A stretch of DNA of 64,000 nucleotides from Helicoverpa zea (GCF_022581195.2 NC_061470.1:1054001-1118000); one strand, 5' to 3'; numbered from the stretch's first letter, positions 34,774 through 45,415 are shown. Made by a program: numbers and translations. Notes: a model not told the origin generated them from the sequence alone.

Positions 34774-35226
34774 CAGGGTGTTTGGCGCATGGACCGACAA
34801 AAATTTTTGGGGGATTCGTGAGGCCATGTACTAGTTTTCACTCATAGACCCAATGTCCTATATGTCACTGTATTCGAGATACGATTTTTTTTGTTTGTTT
34901 TTAAAAATTACCGGAACTATCACCTTTAAAACGCTATAACTTTTCAGTCTGTTGTCGAATTTACACCAAATCACTTTCATTGCGTTCTCTGATGTATTAT
35001 TATTCCAAATAAAACATAAATTCATAGCACTAGATGGAAAAAAAATACTTGTTGAGCTTCCAAACTCTTAAAAATGAAAAAACGTATGAAAAATGTCAAA
35101 TTCAAAATTAATTATAAAAAAAAGTAAAAGCTTTTATGAACTTCGTTTAATAAAAAAAAATTGCCTACTTAATACCCTTTCCAACGATATGCCACATGGG
35201 TGTGAAATCATTAATAATGTCGTCAA
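34774..35226 (+). repeat. Left terminal inverted repeat of the DD41D element
   Basis: This 453-bp arm is reverse-complementary to 36,988-37,439 with few mismatches or indels. The match stops at 'aatgtcgtca', after which the arms diverge ('aaatcag' against 'caaacc'). ORFs within it (35,093-35,281 plus and 36,929-37,120 minus) encode the same short peptide because the arms are copies, and are not genes. The transposase promoter must lie in or just after this arm. Confidence 0.93.
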
Positions 35227-35547
35227 AATCAGAGCAGGAACGAACACGCACTCTAACGTCTCTAACAACGAACCCGTTTGATAGAACAATGGTAAGCAGG
35301 TAATTGGCAGGTAAACTGCCTGTCTCTTTCTTACGCATGAAAAATATCTCTTGTCTTTGTCTATCATTGGGTTGGAGTTTGTTATGTGATCCTTGTTTAG
35401 TCGAGATTTGACTATCTCTGCTATCGGAAGTGTCCGTGTATTTCACGTTTTCCTATTTCGTTGTTTTTTGTTAAAGTTTGTTTTTGTTAAGTTTTGTTTG
35501 TTGAACTTTTCTGTTAAACTGTTGGTGTATTCACCGTGCTTGTTACA

Positions 35548-36907
35548 ATGCCTAACTTCAGCAACGAAGAGTATGCTGACATGTTGTTGGCATATGGCAG
35601 CGCTAATTGTAACGCTCGTGAAGCGCGTAGAATTTACCAGCAGCGTTATCCTAACCGGCGTATACCACACCACGAGACGTTTGCTACAACCTATCGACGT
35701 CTGAGGGAGACTGGAAACATAAATTTCCAAGAGCCTCGCGTTAATGTGAGGCAACATAATGTTGTAATTGATGAAAGCATTTTGCAAGCTTTTGATGAGG
35801 ATCCAACGACAAGTATTCGAGTTGTAGCTGAAAGACTTCACTTGTCGGTTTGGAAAGTTTGGTCAGTTCTTCGGGAAAATGGAAAGCATGCGTATCACTA
35901 CACTTCTGTTCAAGGTACGTTAAGTACTTTATTTATTTTATCAGGCGAAATCGTAAAACTAAATTTTGAACCAGTTATCTTCGACCTTATTGTGCTGAAA
36001 TTTTGCACCCAAAAAACTTGTATTTTAAAATGGTTTTAACCATACACTTATTTTAAACGTTTACAAATATCCTTGTAGCTTTACTGGTTCGTTTTTCAAA
36101 TAAATACCTAGTAACTTTTATTTTTTCTAATTTTATCTTTTAAATTTATGTTAGTTTTTGCCATTCAAAAAGTGAATTTTTACCAGTCTTTAATGGATTG
36201 TTCTAGGTCTCATAGATGATGATCACAGGAGACGGCTCGATTTTTGCCGATTTATGATGCATACGGACGTAGATGATACAAATTTTTTAAAAAGAATTTT
36301 GTGGACTGATGAATCCAATTTTAATCACGAGGGAATTGTGAATCTCCACAACCTTCACCATTGGGCGCAAAAAAGACAAAATCCCCGCAAGAAAAGACAA
36401 AGTTCCTTTCAAACTAAGTTTAGTGTAAACGTTTGGGCGGGGGTTATTGGAAGACACCTGATCGGTCCACATTTCTTACCAGAGCGCCTGACCGGAGAAA
36501 ATTATTTGAATTTTTTACTCGAAGATTTACCTGAATTGGTATTACCAGTATTAGATGGAGAACCAATTATTTTCCAAAATGATGGCTGTCCAGCACATTA
36601 CCAGCGAGACGTGCGAGAACATTTGGACAACTGTTTTCCAAATTCATGGATCGGAAGAGGCGGCCCAATTCCTTGGCCTGCACGTTCACCAGACCTGACG
36701 CCCTTGGATTTTTATGTCTGGGGCCGTGCAAAAGAAATTGTGTATGCGACTGAAGTACCCACAAGAGAAATTTTAATCGAAAGAATAAATTGCGCCTTTG
36801 AAATTATGAAAGCAGAAATGCGACTGAGGACGACGACTGTAGAAATTAGAAAAAGATGCCGTGCATGCATTCGCAACAGAGGCAGTCATTTTGAACATAA
36901 TTTATAA
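35548..36907 (+). CDS. DD41D transposase, two exons (35548-35914 and 36207-36907), 355 aa
   Basis: This DDE transposase would cut and paste the surrounding element. Exon 1 starts at ATG 35,548 (MPNFSNEEYADMLLAYGSAN); an upstream GTG-only extension is ignored. It carries an N-terminal helix-turn-helix region of the DUF4817 type (REARRIYQQRYPNRRIPHHE, then RRLRETG). A GTACGT donor at 35,915 and TTCTAG acceptor at 36,206 remove 292 bp and restore frame (VQ-G-LIDDDHRRRLDFCRF). Exon 2 has the catalytic blocks ILWTDESNF (D1), FQNDGCPAH (D2) and ARSPDLTPLDFYVWG (D3). Exactly 41 residues separate D2 from D3, the spacing of the rosa group. The stop is at 36,905-36,907. No stop or frameshift is seen within the exons. 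The intron is inferred, not shown by RNA. Confidence 0.9.
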
Positions 36908-36987
36908 CTTAAATTTAATTAAAACATTTTAAAACATTTTTGTGTTTTCATTACCCTGGCACTGGTTAATGTGTACCTTTAGGTTTG

Positions 36988-37439
36988 TGACGACATTATT
37001 AATGATTTCACACCCATGTGGCATATCGTTGGAAAGGGTATTAAGTAGGCATTTTTTTTTTATTAAATGAAGTTCATAAAAGCTTTTACTTTTTTTTATA
37101 ATTAATTTTGAATTTGACATTTTTCATACGTTTTTTCATTTTTAAGACTTTGGAAGCTCAACAAGTATTTTTTTTCCATCTAGTGCTATGAATTTATGTT
37201 TTATTTGGAATAATAATACATCAGAGAACGCAATGAAAGTGATTTGGTGTAAATTCGACAACAGACTGAAAAGTTATAGCGTTTTAAAGGTGATAGTTCC
37301 GGTAATTTTTAAAAACAAACAAAAAAAATCGTATCTCGAATACAGTGACATATAGGACATTGGGTCTATGAGTGAAAACTAGTACATGGCCTCACGAATC
37401 CCCCAAAAAATTGTGTCGGTCCATGCGCCAAACACCCTG
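36988..37439 (-). repeat. Right terminal inverted repeat of the DD41D element
   Basis: Inverse partner of 34,774-35,226. It begins 80 bp after the transposase stop, so the gene's 3' end and any poly-A signal fall in the 36,908-36,987 gap ('aaaacattttaaaacatt') or inside the arm. Reverse-strand ORFs at 36,929-37,120 and 37,379-37,639 are byproducts. Confidence 0.93.
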
Positions 37440-37744
37440 TATACAAGAATATTATTCGTATGTAAAGTTAAGAAAATAATTTTAATTAAACGAATTCCTA
37501 AACCCATTAACTTAGGATTTAGGATTGTACTTTTTGCTGACGCTGTATGCAAAAGGAAAAAGGTTCCATTCATAAAAACTAATAGAATAATTGAACAACC
37601 ATAGACCACAATGAAAAAAACCGTTACCACTATATCCATAAAAAAAAACGAACCTTAACAGAAAAAAAAACCTCGCCTCGTCCAAGTCGTCACACCACTA
37701 TTTTTATAACAATATCCTTTTTTCGCCAAAAAAAATAACACAAC

Positions 37745-37960
37745 ACTGGTTTTTTTATCGCGGGCTGCGCTGTGCTATCGATGCGTCGATAGGCCGCGAG
37801 CGAGCGCGTCTGACTTCCACGGCGAGTGCGGATCGACTGACGCCGGACGCATCGTCGCGCGCGTTCTTCGGTGCGCGAGCGCTTGTACCGTCAGCAGCAA
37901 CCTTGAATGCAATTTCGAGATTTATCTTAAATTGTACCTTTTCTCGTTTATGGTAATTAC
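37745..37960 (+). promoter_or_regulatory. CpG-rich promoter-like patch with DRE-type motifs
   Basis: 'gctatcgatgcgtcgatagg' (about 37,774-37,793) is a near-palindrome of two inverted TATCGA cores. It is followed by 90 bp very rich in CpG ('gcatcgtcgcgcgcgttctt') and then 'gcttgtaccgtcagcagca'. In insects DRE-type motifs just upstream of CpG-rich sequence mark housekeeping start sites. Here the order would suit a plus-strand transcript, with a possible donor ttatg|gtaatt near 37,951. An open minus-strand frame (37,755-37,988) has no recognised domain. No coding exon linked to it was recognised downstream, so the gene, if any, is unknown. Confidence 0.4.
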
Positions 37961-37988
37961 ATTTCTGTCTGAGTATTAAGATGACCAT

Positions 37989-39190
37989 TGATTACGTTGC
38001 AGTTCCGTAGTCGGGTGCTTAATTAAAATTAATTATTTAAATTACAATTTTGTCAAATAACGCCATAAAATATTCGCATTAGTCATTACATTTTGCATGA
38101 ATATTCACAATATTATACCTATTTGCATCCAAATATACCATTTCCTTATTACTCGCGTCGTTTAAAACAGTCTGTAGTCTGTAGCTAGTTATCTTATGTG
38201 TTTTGTTGTGTGCACCATAGCATAGATAACATGCCGACAGTGTCCCCCCTGCCTTAATGTCTAGAGATAAGAGGTTGATACACTCTGAGATATCTGACAC
38301 ACATAAAACACAATTTACTTATGTGTTGTTATGATAAAATTTGACTGCACATTCTTAACCATTTTTTTCAGTGCATCAAAATATCAAACATGACTTCAAA
38401 TATGCTGCCTCTGCCTATTAATTTAATTTGTAAGACTTGACGATTATTAATTAAATATTTGTCGAATTACTAATACTCTTAAACGCTATAACAGAAAAAC
38501 CCAGCTGACTAACCTTTCGTCTCGATACCTCAATTCCGATTTATGACTTCGATCAAACTCTAGGCCGACCAGAAGTTCAGATAAAAGATAAAACGTCATT
38601 TATTCAAAGTTTTCCGAAAATCAGCCCTTTTTGAAGGTCTTTACAAAAGACAGCCCCCTATGTGTTTTTGCTGGGAAGAAGTGGTGGAACAAATTCCCCA
38701 GCAACACAATTCTGTCTGTATGGTTTGAAGAACCGTACCTATACGAAATATTAAAAATTCTGATTCAGAGTGTGCAGAAGTGCTAAGTTATAGGAATAGT
38801 CGTAAAACACAAGAGTAAGCATTTAGTATGAAATTCCACGGTTCTGCTAGAACACATAACCGTAAGATTTCCTTTTCCCAGCGTTAGATTTTCCCCGGTG
38901 ACGCGGCAGCTTCAAAACAATAACATGTCATGACTTTCCCGAATGTTGGGCTGTGGTCATACTGACAGCGGTGAACGTCTAACAGTTTAGTAATTGCAGA
39001 CTAGTCCGCAAGTTTCTGCAATGTGAAGTAGATACAACAAACATTAACACTAACACAAATACACAATCTACACGGCTGAACCGAAACAGACCTACTACCA
39101 CAAACCCCGCTGGTGACCACTTGGCTTAGGCCCGTGTCACCAGCTCTACCCGGCTCAAAGCCGAGAAAAATAAACGTATATACAAAAATA
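37989..39190. other. Non-coding, no gene recognised
   Basis: No exon recognised. A minus-strand 73-codon ORF (38,079-38,300) and a 72-codon ORF at 39,001-39,219 have no assignable domain; the latter runs into the SINE below. No repeat boundary is clear. Confidence 0.35.
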
Positions 39191-39194
39191 ATAA

Positions 39195-39421
39195 TAATAA
39201 TGTCGAGACACCTTTTCACACACGGTTGGTTAGCCCCATGGTAAGTTATTTATTAACTTGTATTATGGGTGCTAACACAACTGATAAACTACATATAGCT
39301 ACACATATACATATTTATAAATACATATTGTAACACCCAGACCACGACCAACAAGCATGCTCATCACACAAATGTTGACCGAACCGGGAATCGAACCCGG
39401 GACCTCAGATTCGTTCGTCAA
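39195..39421 (-). mobile_element. tRNA-derived SINE (second family), copy 1
   Basis: On the minus strand the head at about 39,421-39,370 contains 'aggtcccgggttcgattccc', a B box within a tRNA T-arm-like context. The body 'gtctgggtgttacaatatgt', 'gtgttagcacccataataca' and 'ccatggggctaaccaaccgt' follows, and the tail is an (ATT)n run at 39,197. The body is repeated at 61,249-61,402 with few differences. Confidence 0.8.
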
Positions 39422-41053
39422 AGTCGAGTTTGACAATCATTATGAGTTTTAATTTACGTTTCAGGCTTATTTTTTCTGGCAACAATAACATCCATTTCTC
39501 TTAAAACAATTGTTTACTATTAAACGTGTGCAGTTTTAAATCTAGGCGGTGGTTTTAAGAGAACAAGCATTTATGTTATCTGTGAATTTCACCTTTAAAA
39601 TACTAGCATGATCGGCCTATTTAATACATAGGAAATAGTTGTTGGCGGATTGGTTATTTCAGACTTTTTCAGTTCGGTACAGTATTAGCATCATGATATT
39701 TGCCTAACCAGGACTCCAAGTAACTCACCGAAACTTAACATATGGTGTCTTATGTACAACAGGACATAAATACACACATACCTATTGGAATTTTCTTCTC
39801 AAAGGGTTCTCTGAATGGAATTCATCCTACAAGACTCAAAAGGATTCCACCTCATTAGTATGAAAGCCATCGACCGGCAGTTACTTCAGCAGACGTCAGA
39901 ACAACGCTGGATAATCATTTTAATTACTTCATTAACATTTAACATACATTAGATTATCTTAGAGAATAGTCTGCGTATGCAATTAGTGACCATGTCAAAG
40001 TAGCACATTTTTTCACATCGGTGTGGATTACATTAGGTTATGACAGGTTAATAGTTCAATATAATTATATCCTTCAAACTAGTTAGTGTGGAAAATAAAG
40101 TAAGTGAGAAGAAAATTCAATGACGGACGGCCCAAATTTTTACACCTGTAAAATGGTTTAAGTACTAAAATATCAAACAGCAGGTATTTAATGTAAATAT
40201 ATATAATGACATAATCATGACAGGTGAAATTGGTCCTACTATAAAAACAGCTCTAAATAACCTACCGATATCATTTCCCTGACAAGCTTTTTTTTTTCAA
40301 TAATTGTTCTTTAACACTCTCTCATATTCAAAATCGCTCCCGCTACTCGCTACCAGTATAACCTCCCTCATCGGATCAGCGCATAACTAGCGATTACTTG
40401 TGTACAACAAGCTCTTACCATTGTCATCGATTAGAAAACATCGCTAATGTGGGAAAATCATTAGCGCGACAACTGTTCAGCTTTTTATCTTAAACCACTC
40501 ATGCGCATGTAAGAGTTTGTGAAACTGTTATGTTCACAATTATTAATCTGTAACCAGTTTTAAACATTAAAAGTACAATTATTTTTTTATGAATCTAATG
40601 CCGATCTATTTTTAAACAGATCACTTCGAAGGGACCTGCCCTTTTGGAAATCAATCAAGTACTATGTCCTATATACGTAAAAATTATACATTTTATGTAC
40701 AAACACTGATTATTGTTTTCTAATGCAAATTAAAGCGGTATATAACTTGGTGCTTTTTGCAACTTCATATTAGTACAAAAAAATAGGCTAGGCTCAAATA
40801 TAAGCAAGTTCCTGTAGTAATAATAAACATTACCGATGACTAATTTAAATTATTGTTGTTGATCATAAAAATAGGCCATTATATCAGTATTAATTCTAGA
40901 AGACTGACCTTAACCCACTTCAGCAATATACTCCAATTATACCAAACTACCTTCCCAAGAATTTCAGAAAATCATAGCGTGGGAATCCTGAAGGTCCATC
41001 AAGTTATAAACCTCCATGACTCAGCTTTCAAGGAATTTCACTTAGTACCAAAG
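39422..41053. other. Non-coding, no gene recognised
   Basis: AT-rich sequence. The 75-codon ORF at 40,853-41,080 shows no domain and no splice context I can defend. Nothing else is supported. Confidence 0.35.
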
Positions 41054-41076
41054 GTATGTGTAATACATTATTTCGG

Positions 41077-41264
41077 TTAGGGTGCGTCTACACAGTGCAT
41101 GTGGCTGGAACAAGTTAACATGCATAAGTGACAAGAGCACGCGGGTGGGTATTGTGCTTTGGAACATGCGCGAGTCGCTGGGACCGCACGTTTTTACAAT
41201 GCATGTAACCTGCGCATATGCCGCAACATGCGCAAGCTGCTTGCACCGTGTAGACGCACCCTAA
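41077..41264. mobile_element. MITE 'gggtgcgtctacac', about 185 bp, inside a 26-bp direct repeat
   Basis: The perfect TIRs 'gggtgcgtctacac' (41,080-41,093) and its inverse (41,248-41,261) extend as TTA.../...TAA. The interior is GC-rich with several 'acatgcgc' words. A 26-bp sequence beginning 'gtatgtgtaatacattattt' occurs identically at 41,054-41,079, abutting the left end, and at 41,274-41,299, 10-12 bp beyond the right end. That is far longer than usual DNA-transposon target duplications. Overlapping ORFs (41,082-41,264, 41,115-41,303) are byproducts of this open GC-rich stretch. Confidence 0.8.
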
Positions 41265-41521
41265 GTAACACAAGTATGTGTAATACATTATTTCGGTTAT
41301 CAACGTTTACAATGTTACGGCTATATTTGGTTATGAAGACCGACGGAGTTACGGAGAAATTGTGAGTAATTTGTTTGTAAGAGGAGCAACTAGTTGCGGG
41401 TTGTCTGAGGTCTGAGAAATGATGGGCTGGATGAGAAGTCAAAGTCAAGGTCTATGGATGGTCAGGGTAAGCATACAATAATTTTGTTGTTCATAGATTG
41501 ATAAAACATAAGTAGATAATC

Positions 41522-42541
41522 CTAATCATCAACCAATTAAAGGGAGGGCTTGGCGTCCGCAACATTTCAAGTATTAGCCTACCGGCCTTTATATCCTCCG
41601 TCCATGGTACTGAGCAATTGACCAGGAAAATTCTTCCTATCACACTGGCCAATTGCGAGGTACCATGTCTGACTGAGGCTGTAGAGGCTTGGAAAATCAC
41701 CTGCCCGAATACTGATCCACCCGTCAACCCGTCCTCCCAGAGACAGTGGGATGAGCCGCTCTGCAGAGTTATACGGAATAATCTGCTAAATACGTCAATT
41801 TCTTCTGCAGAGCGAGCGCGCCTTCTGGCTGTGGGCGAATGGGAGTCGGGTCTATGGCTTCTGGCACTTCCGTCGTCAAACATAGGCACATTGTTTGACG
41901 ACACCACTTTCCGGCTTGCTGTTTGCTTGCGTTTGGGTGCTCCGTGCTGCTCTCCACACCGCTGCCACTGTGGTGAAGCTGTCAGCAGCCTTGGACACCA
42001 CGGCTTGTCGTGCAGCCGCAGCGCGGGACGATTTGCACGGCATGCGAATATCAATGACATAATCCGTCGTGCTCTTGTTGCCGTAGGCGTTCCAGCCATA
42101 TTAGAACCCAGTGGTCTGGCACGCGACGATGGCAAGAGACCAGACGGTATGTCGTTGTTCCCGTGGAAGATGGGTAGGTCTTTAGTATGGGACGCGACTT
42201 GTGTCGATACTCTTGCACCATCTCACCTTCCTAGCTCGGCGCGATGTGCTGGTTCCGCTGCTGCGGCTGCAGAGAACCTCAAACGGCGCAAATATAGCAC
42301 CCTGGTTGGTAACTATACCTTTGAGCCGTTTGGGGTTGATACCCTCGGGCCGTGGGGTCCAAGTGCTCATCTGCTTTTTAAAGATCTGGCAAAGCGACTT
42401 GCTGACACTTCAAGTGACCCAAAGGCTGGTTTTTATTTTGGTCAAAAATTAAGCATTGCCATCCAACGTGGCAATGCTGCCAGCCTCTTGGGTACACTCC
42501 CGGTGGGCAGCGATGAGGAGTTTTTTGATGCCATTTTTTAG
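41522..42541 (+). pseudogene. C-terminal half of a restriction-like-endonuclease LINE protein
   Basis: An open frame of 340 codons (downstream part from ATG 41,618, 307 aa) has no N-terminal RT and is read as a 5'-truncated non-LTR element. It begins with GGLGVRNISSISLPAFISSV. Counting from the ATG, residues 116-132 hold a CCHC knuckle (C116-x-C118-x8-H127-x4-C132, CHCGEAVSSLGHHGLSC). Then RSAGRF.RH..IND and KRPDG (174-177) follow, then LVWDATCVDT (189-198). A CCHC knuckle followed by PD...D is the layout of the restriction-like endonuclease of R2/R4-type LINEs. It ends SIAIQRGNAASLLGTLPVG and a stop at 42,539-42,541. Codon use is GC-richer than the surroundings. The long antisense ORF (41,491-42,135) is a shadow. 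A second relic lies at 59.6-59.8 kb. Confidence 0.8.
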
Positions 42542-42764
42542 TTGTATATATGTATAAATAAGGCTTTTTTTACGTCATGTAAATATCTAGATTTAATATT
42601 AAAGGTTTTCTTCAAGAGATCGGTCTTAGCGATAAGATCGGCCATTAAGTCACCTATTTTCATTAGAGTCAAGATCGAAAGAGTAAAAATCGGTGTACCA
42701 AATAAAGTATGCTTACCTACCTATCTAAAAACTACAGACTATATCAACATTTACAACCACGTGG

Positions 42765-43148
42765 GTGACCACGAGCCTTTTTCCCAACCATGTTGGGGTC
42801 GGCTTCCAGTCTAACCGGATTCAGCTGAGTACCAGTGCTTTACAAGAAGCGACTGACTATCTGACCTCCTAAACCCAGTTACCCGGGCAACCCAACACCC
42901 CTTGGTTAGACTAGTGTCAGATTTACTGACTTCTGACTACCCATACGACTGCTAAGGATGTTCAATGACAGCCAGGACCTACAGTTTAACGTTCCATCCG
43001 AAACACAGTCAATGGTGTCTCAGATTTACTTAGAAAGTACATACAAACTTAGAAAACTTGCATTGGTACTTGCCTGACCTGGGATCGAACCTGCGCCCTC
43101 ATACTTGAGAGGTTGGTCATTTACCCACCAGGCCACCACGACTTTACT
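42765..43148 (-). mobile_element. Full-length SINE with tRNA-like head, 9-bp TSD
   Basis: Flanked by 'accacgtgg' at 42,756-42,764 and 43,149-43,157. On the minus strand it starts 'gtcgtggtggcctggtgggt' (A-box-like), followed by 'gcgcaggttcgatcccaggt' (B box, about 43,075-43,095). The body is 'catccttagcagtcgt', 'cccgggtaactgggtttagg' and 'gtcgcttcttgtaaagcact', and the 3' tail is 'ctggaagccgaccccaacat', 'ggttgggaaaaaggctcg'. It has no coding capacity. This is the reference copy for the shared-tail family. Confidence 0.92.
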
Positions 43149-43157
43149 ACCACGTGG

Positions 43158-44223
43158 TCTCCACTGAAAAACTCGGGATTACGTTACACCAATTCGCATT
43201 ACCACCTTTACAACGGATTTCCTTCCTACGCATAACAATATTACAAGTCACTTTGCCGAGTATTTTGATAAAATGACTAAAACAAAAGGGAATAAGCAGA
43301 ACAGATAAGGGCTGGGCGTGTTCCTACCAAGATACACAATATACGTACATACTAGTACACATGTATCATATATAAGTATATTATATGATAAGCAGGCGGA
43401 ATGAGATAATACGGACAGTTTCACACAAATATCGTAAAATTCTTATTGGTGTTATAAATTATGGAGGTGACTTTTGTATGGTAAGTCATATTATTATTTT
43501 TCCAGGCTATTGTTCTAGCTTTTAATATCTACTCATAAGTATATTATGTAAATAATAAGCTTATATAACATGTATAGTATATTAGTAGTCCTCTATGAAT
43601 CCACCCGCGACTCAAGAAAACTACTTCTCGGAACCGGAAAAAAATCCTTTCTCTGACTCTAGACCAAGTATGTACCAAAAAAAATGATTTAGTAATATAA
43701 ACATGAACAGAATGACAGATTTACAACATGCAATATAAGTATTGATATTAAACTACATACCAAAATGCACCGCACAATTCTATAATTCAAAACTTCCACT
43801 ATTCTTTTCCTAGCAACAATAACACCTCTAACAAAGAAACAAAGCAACCAACTGAAAGTACTAGAATATCGATTGTAGTACAAAAAACCTGTCATTTAGT
43901 ATTTATTCATGGAAATAGCGAGGTTATGAGTAGGGCGGTGAGTAATACTCTGGGCGGGCGGCACGCTGGGTGGTAACTATTGTATGGCGTCTAATGTATT
44001 TCTTTTGTAGGATATGGTAATTTTTTGTAAAGGCAATTTAGTTATTGCTGTGGAAGAAAAAGGTTTATTTAATGTTTACTGTACATTAATTTTATTATTA
44101 TATACTTAGGTACCTATTTTACTAATTTATGAGCTATTTATGAGCCAAGTAATAAAGTGTTAATGTGGCTTTTATTATAAAACACACCACAATTGTCTCT
44201 ATTTTCGTTATAAATAAATTTAT
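43158..44223. other. Non-coding, no gene recognised
   Basis: AT-rich. The 68-codon minus ORF 43,689-43,895 has hydrophobic stretches but no recognised domain or splice context. Confidence 0.35.
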
Positions 44224-44236
44224 ACCGAAAAGATTT

Positions 44237-44423
44237 CAAAAAGAAAGCCAGTAAGTCTGACACCAGTCTAACCATGGGGTATCGGGTTGCCCGGGTAACT
44301 GGGTTGAGGAGGTCAGATAGGCAGTCGCTTCTTGTAAAGCACTGGTACTCAGCTGAATCCGGTTAGGCTGGAAGCCGACCCCAACATGATTGGGAAAAGG
44401 CTCGGAAGATGATGAAGATGATG
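44237..44423 (+). mobile_element. 5'-truncated SINE, 13-bp TSD
   Basis: Target duplication 'accgaaaagattt' at 44,224-44,236 and 44,424-44,436. The copy begins within the shared body ('gtctgacaccagtctaacca'). It continues 'gggttgcccgggtaactggg' and 'ggtcagataggcagtcgctt', and ends 'gattgggaaaaggctcggaa' with a (GATGAA/GATGAT) tail. Perfect TSDs and low divergence from the 42.8- and 53.7-kb copies suggest recent insertion by LINE machinery. Confidence 0.93.
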
Positions 44424-44436
44424 ACCGAAAAGATTT

Positions 44437-45415
44437 GTGGTTTCAATTTATATTGAACTAGTTATTAATAAACGAAGGAATTCCGTTTAACGCAAAAACA
44501 TTTACACTTCCATGTTAGCAACACGAAAACGACACGAAACTTTTTCACTAGTTTCCAGTAAACTCCAGAATGTGATGGATAATTTAACCGTACATTTTGA
44601 CACGGCTGACAGGAAGCTATTAATTCGCCTGTAATAGTGTAGGTATTGCATGTGAACTGTGAAATGGGTTCACTAATAAATTGCCAGAAGCGCCACGGAA
44701 GCGCGGAATTTACTCGAGTGTAAGCTCGCAAATAGTTTCAAAATTGGTGCTTCTAAATGTTGATTCAAATAACTTTAAATTAAATACCTAGAATATCTAT
44801 CCTAGAAAAAACTATCCTATTTGAACGCCATCGATTCCAGACACAGTGGTAAACCTATTGTTTGTGAAAACTTGTCGTCCAACGCGTTGAAACAAAAATG
44901 CGAAATAATAATACCATCATCATCAGCAGCTTCTGACATTAAACTGTAATATAAGAAAAATATACACTTGGGTCTCCTACGAGAAGAATGATTTTTTATA
45001 GGTTGTCTGAAAAATATGTTTAATTTTATAATTTTTCGATAATTTCTCTCTGCTCTAGGAAGAAGAATTTTCTTCAAAAAGCGTCTAGGTTAAAACTCTT
45101 CTAACCTAACCTAACTAGCAAATATCTATCCTCACCATTTGAAATCACTATTTTTACAAAAATAATACAAAAAATGACACATGTCTACTCAAACGATAGA
45201 TAAAGAAAACAGCACGCGACGTAATAACAATATGCAAAGTTTCACTGAATACTTCCGTGAAAAACTCACCCGCCCAGTCACCCACTCACTCACTCACGCG
45301 AATGAGTCACTTCCCTACGGATTTCCCCATTGTTATCGCGTTATCTGCTAGATTATTTGTGATAAGCTATTTTATTATTGGTTAATCAGTTTTTAGGTTG
45401 TCTATTAGACTTTAA
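44437..45415. other. Non-coding, no gene recognised
   Basis: Minus-strand ORFs 44,465-44,731 (88 codons) and 44,817-45,077 (86 codons) have no recognised domain. A minimal 'ctaacctaacctaac' run at about 45,100 resembles the insect telomere unit but is only three units long. Confidence 0.35.

Larger units (their letters stand above)
34774..37439 (+). mobile_element. Complete DD41D (rosa-like) Tc1/mariner-superfamily transposon, 2,666 bp
   Basis: It starts CAGGGTGTTTGGCGCATGG at 34,774 and ends in the inverse sequence at 37,439, with TA on both sides (34,772-34,773 and 37,440-37,441). The TIRs are unusually long, 34,774-35,226 and 36,988-37,439, and nearly identical. Between them lies one transposase gene in two exons. 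Long TIR identity, clean TA duplication and open exons suggest recent insertion and possible activity. The element lies in plus orientation in non-coding DNA upstream of the minus-strand GAS2-like exon. Confidence 0.93.

Noticed and set aside
35443..35841. 132-codon minus-strand ORF
   Set aside because: Antisense to transposase exon 1, with no domain; a shadow.
35093..37120. Two matching small ORFs (35,093-35,281 and 36,929-37,120)
   Set aside because: They are the two TIR arms of one transposon and not a conserved peptide gene pair.
41491..42135. 214-codon minus-strand ORF
   Set aside because: Antisense to the restriction-endonuclease LINE ORF, whose sense frame has recognisable motifs.
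43075..43148. tRNA gene
   Set aside because: A and B boxes are present, but no complete cloverleaf can be drawn and the sequence continues into a SINE with TSDs.
45098..45118. TTAGG-type telomeric repeat
   Set aside because: Only about three units; too short for an interstitial telomere or for a telomere-specific LINE junction.
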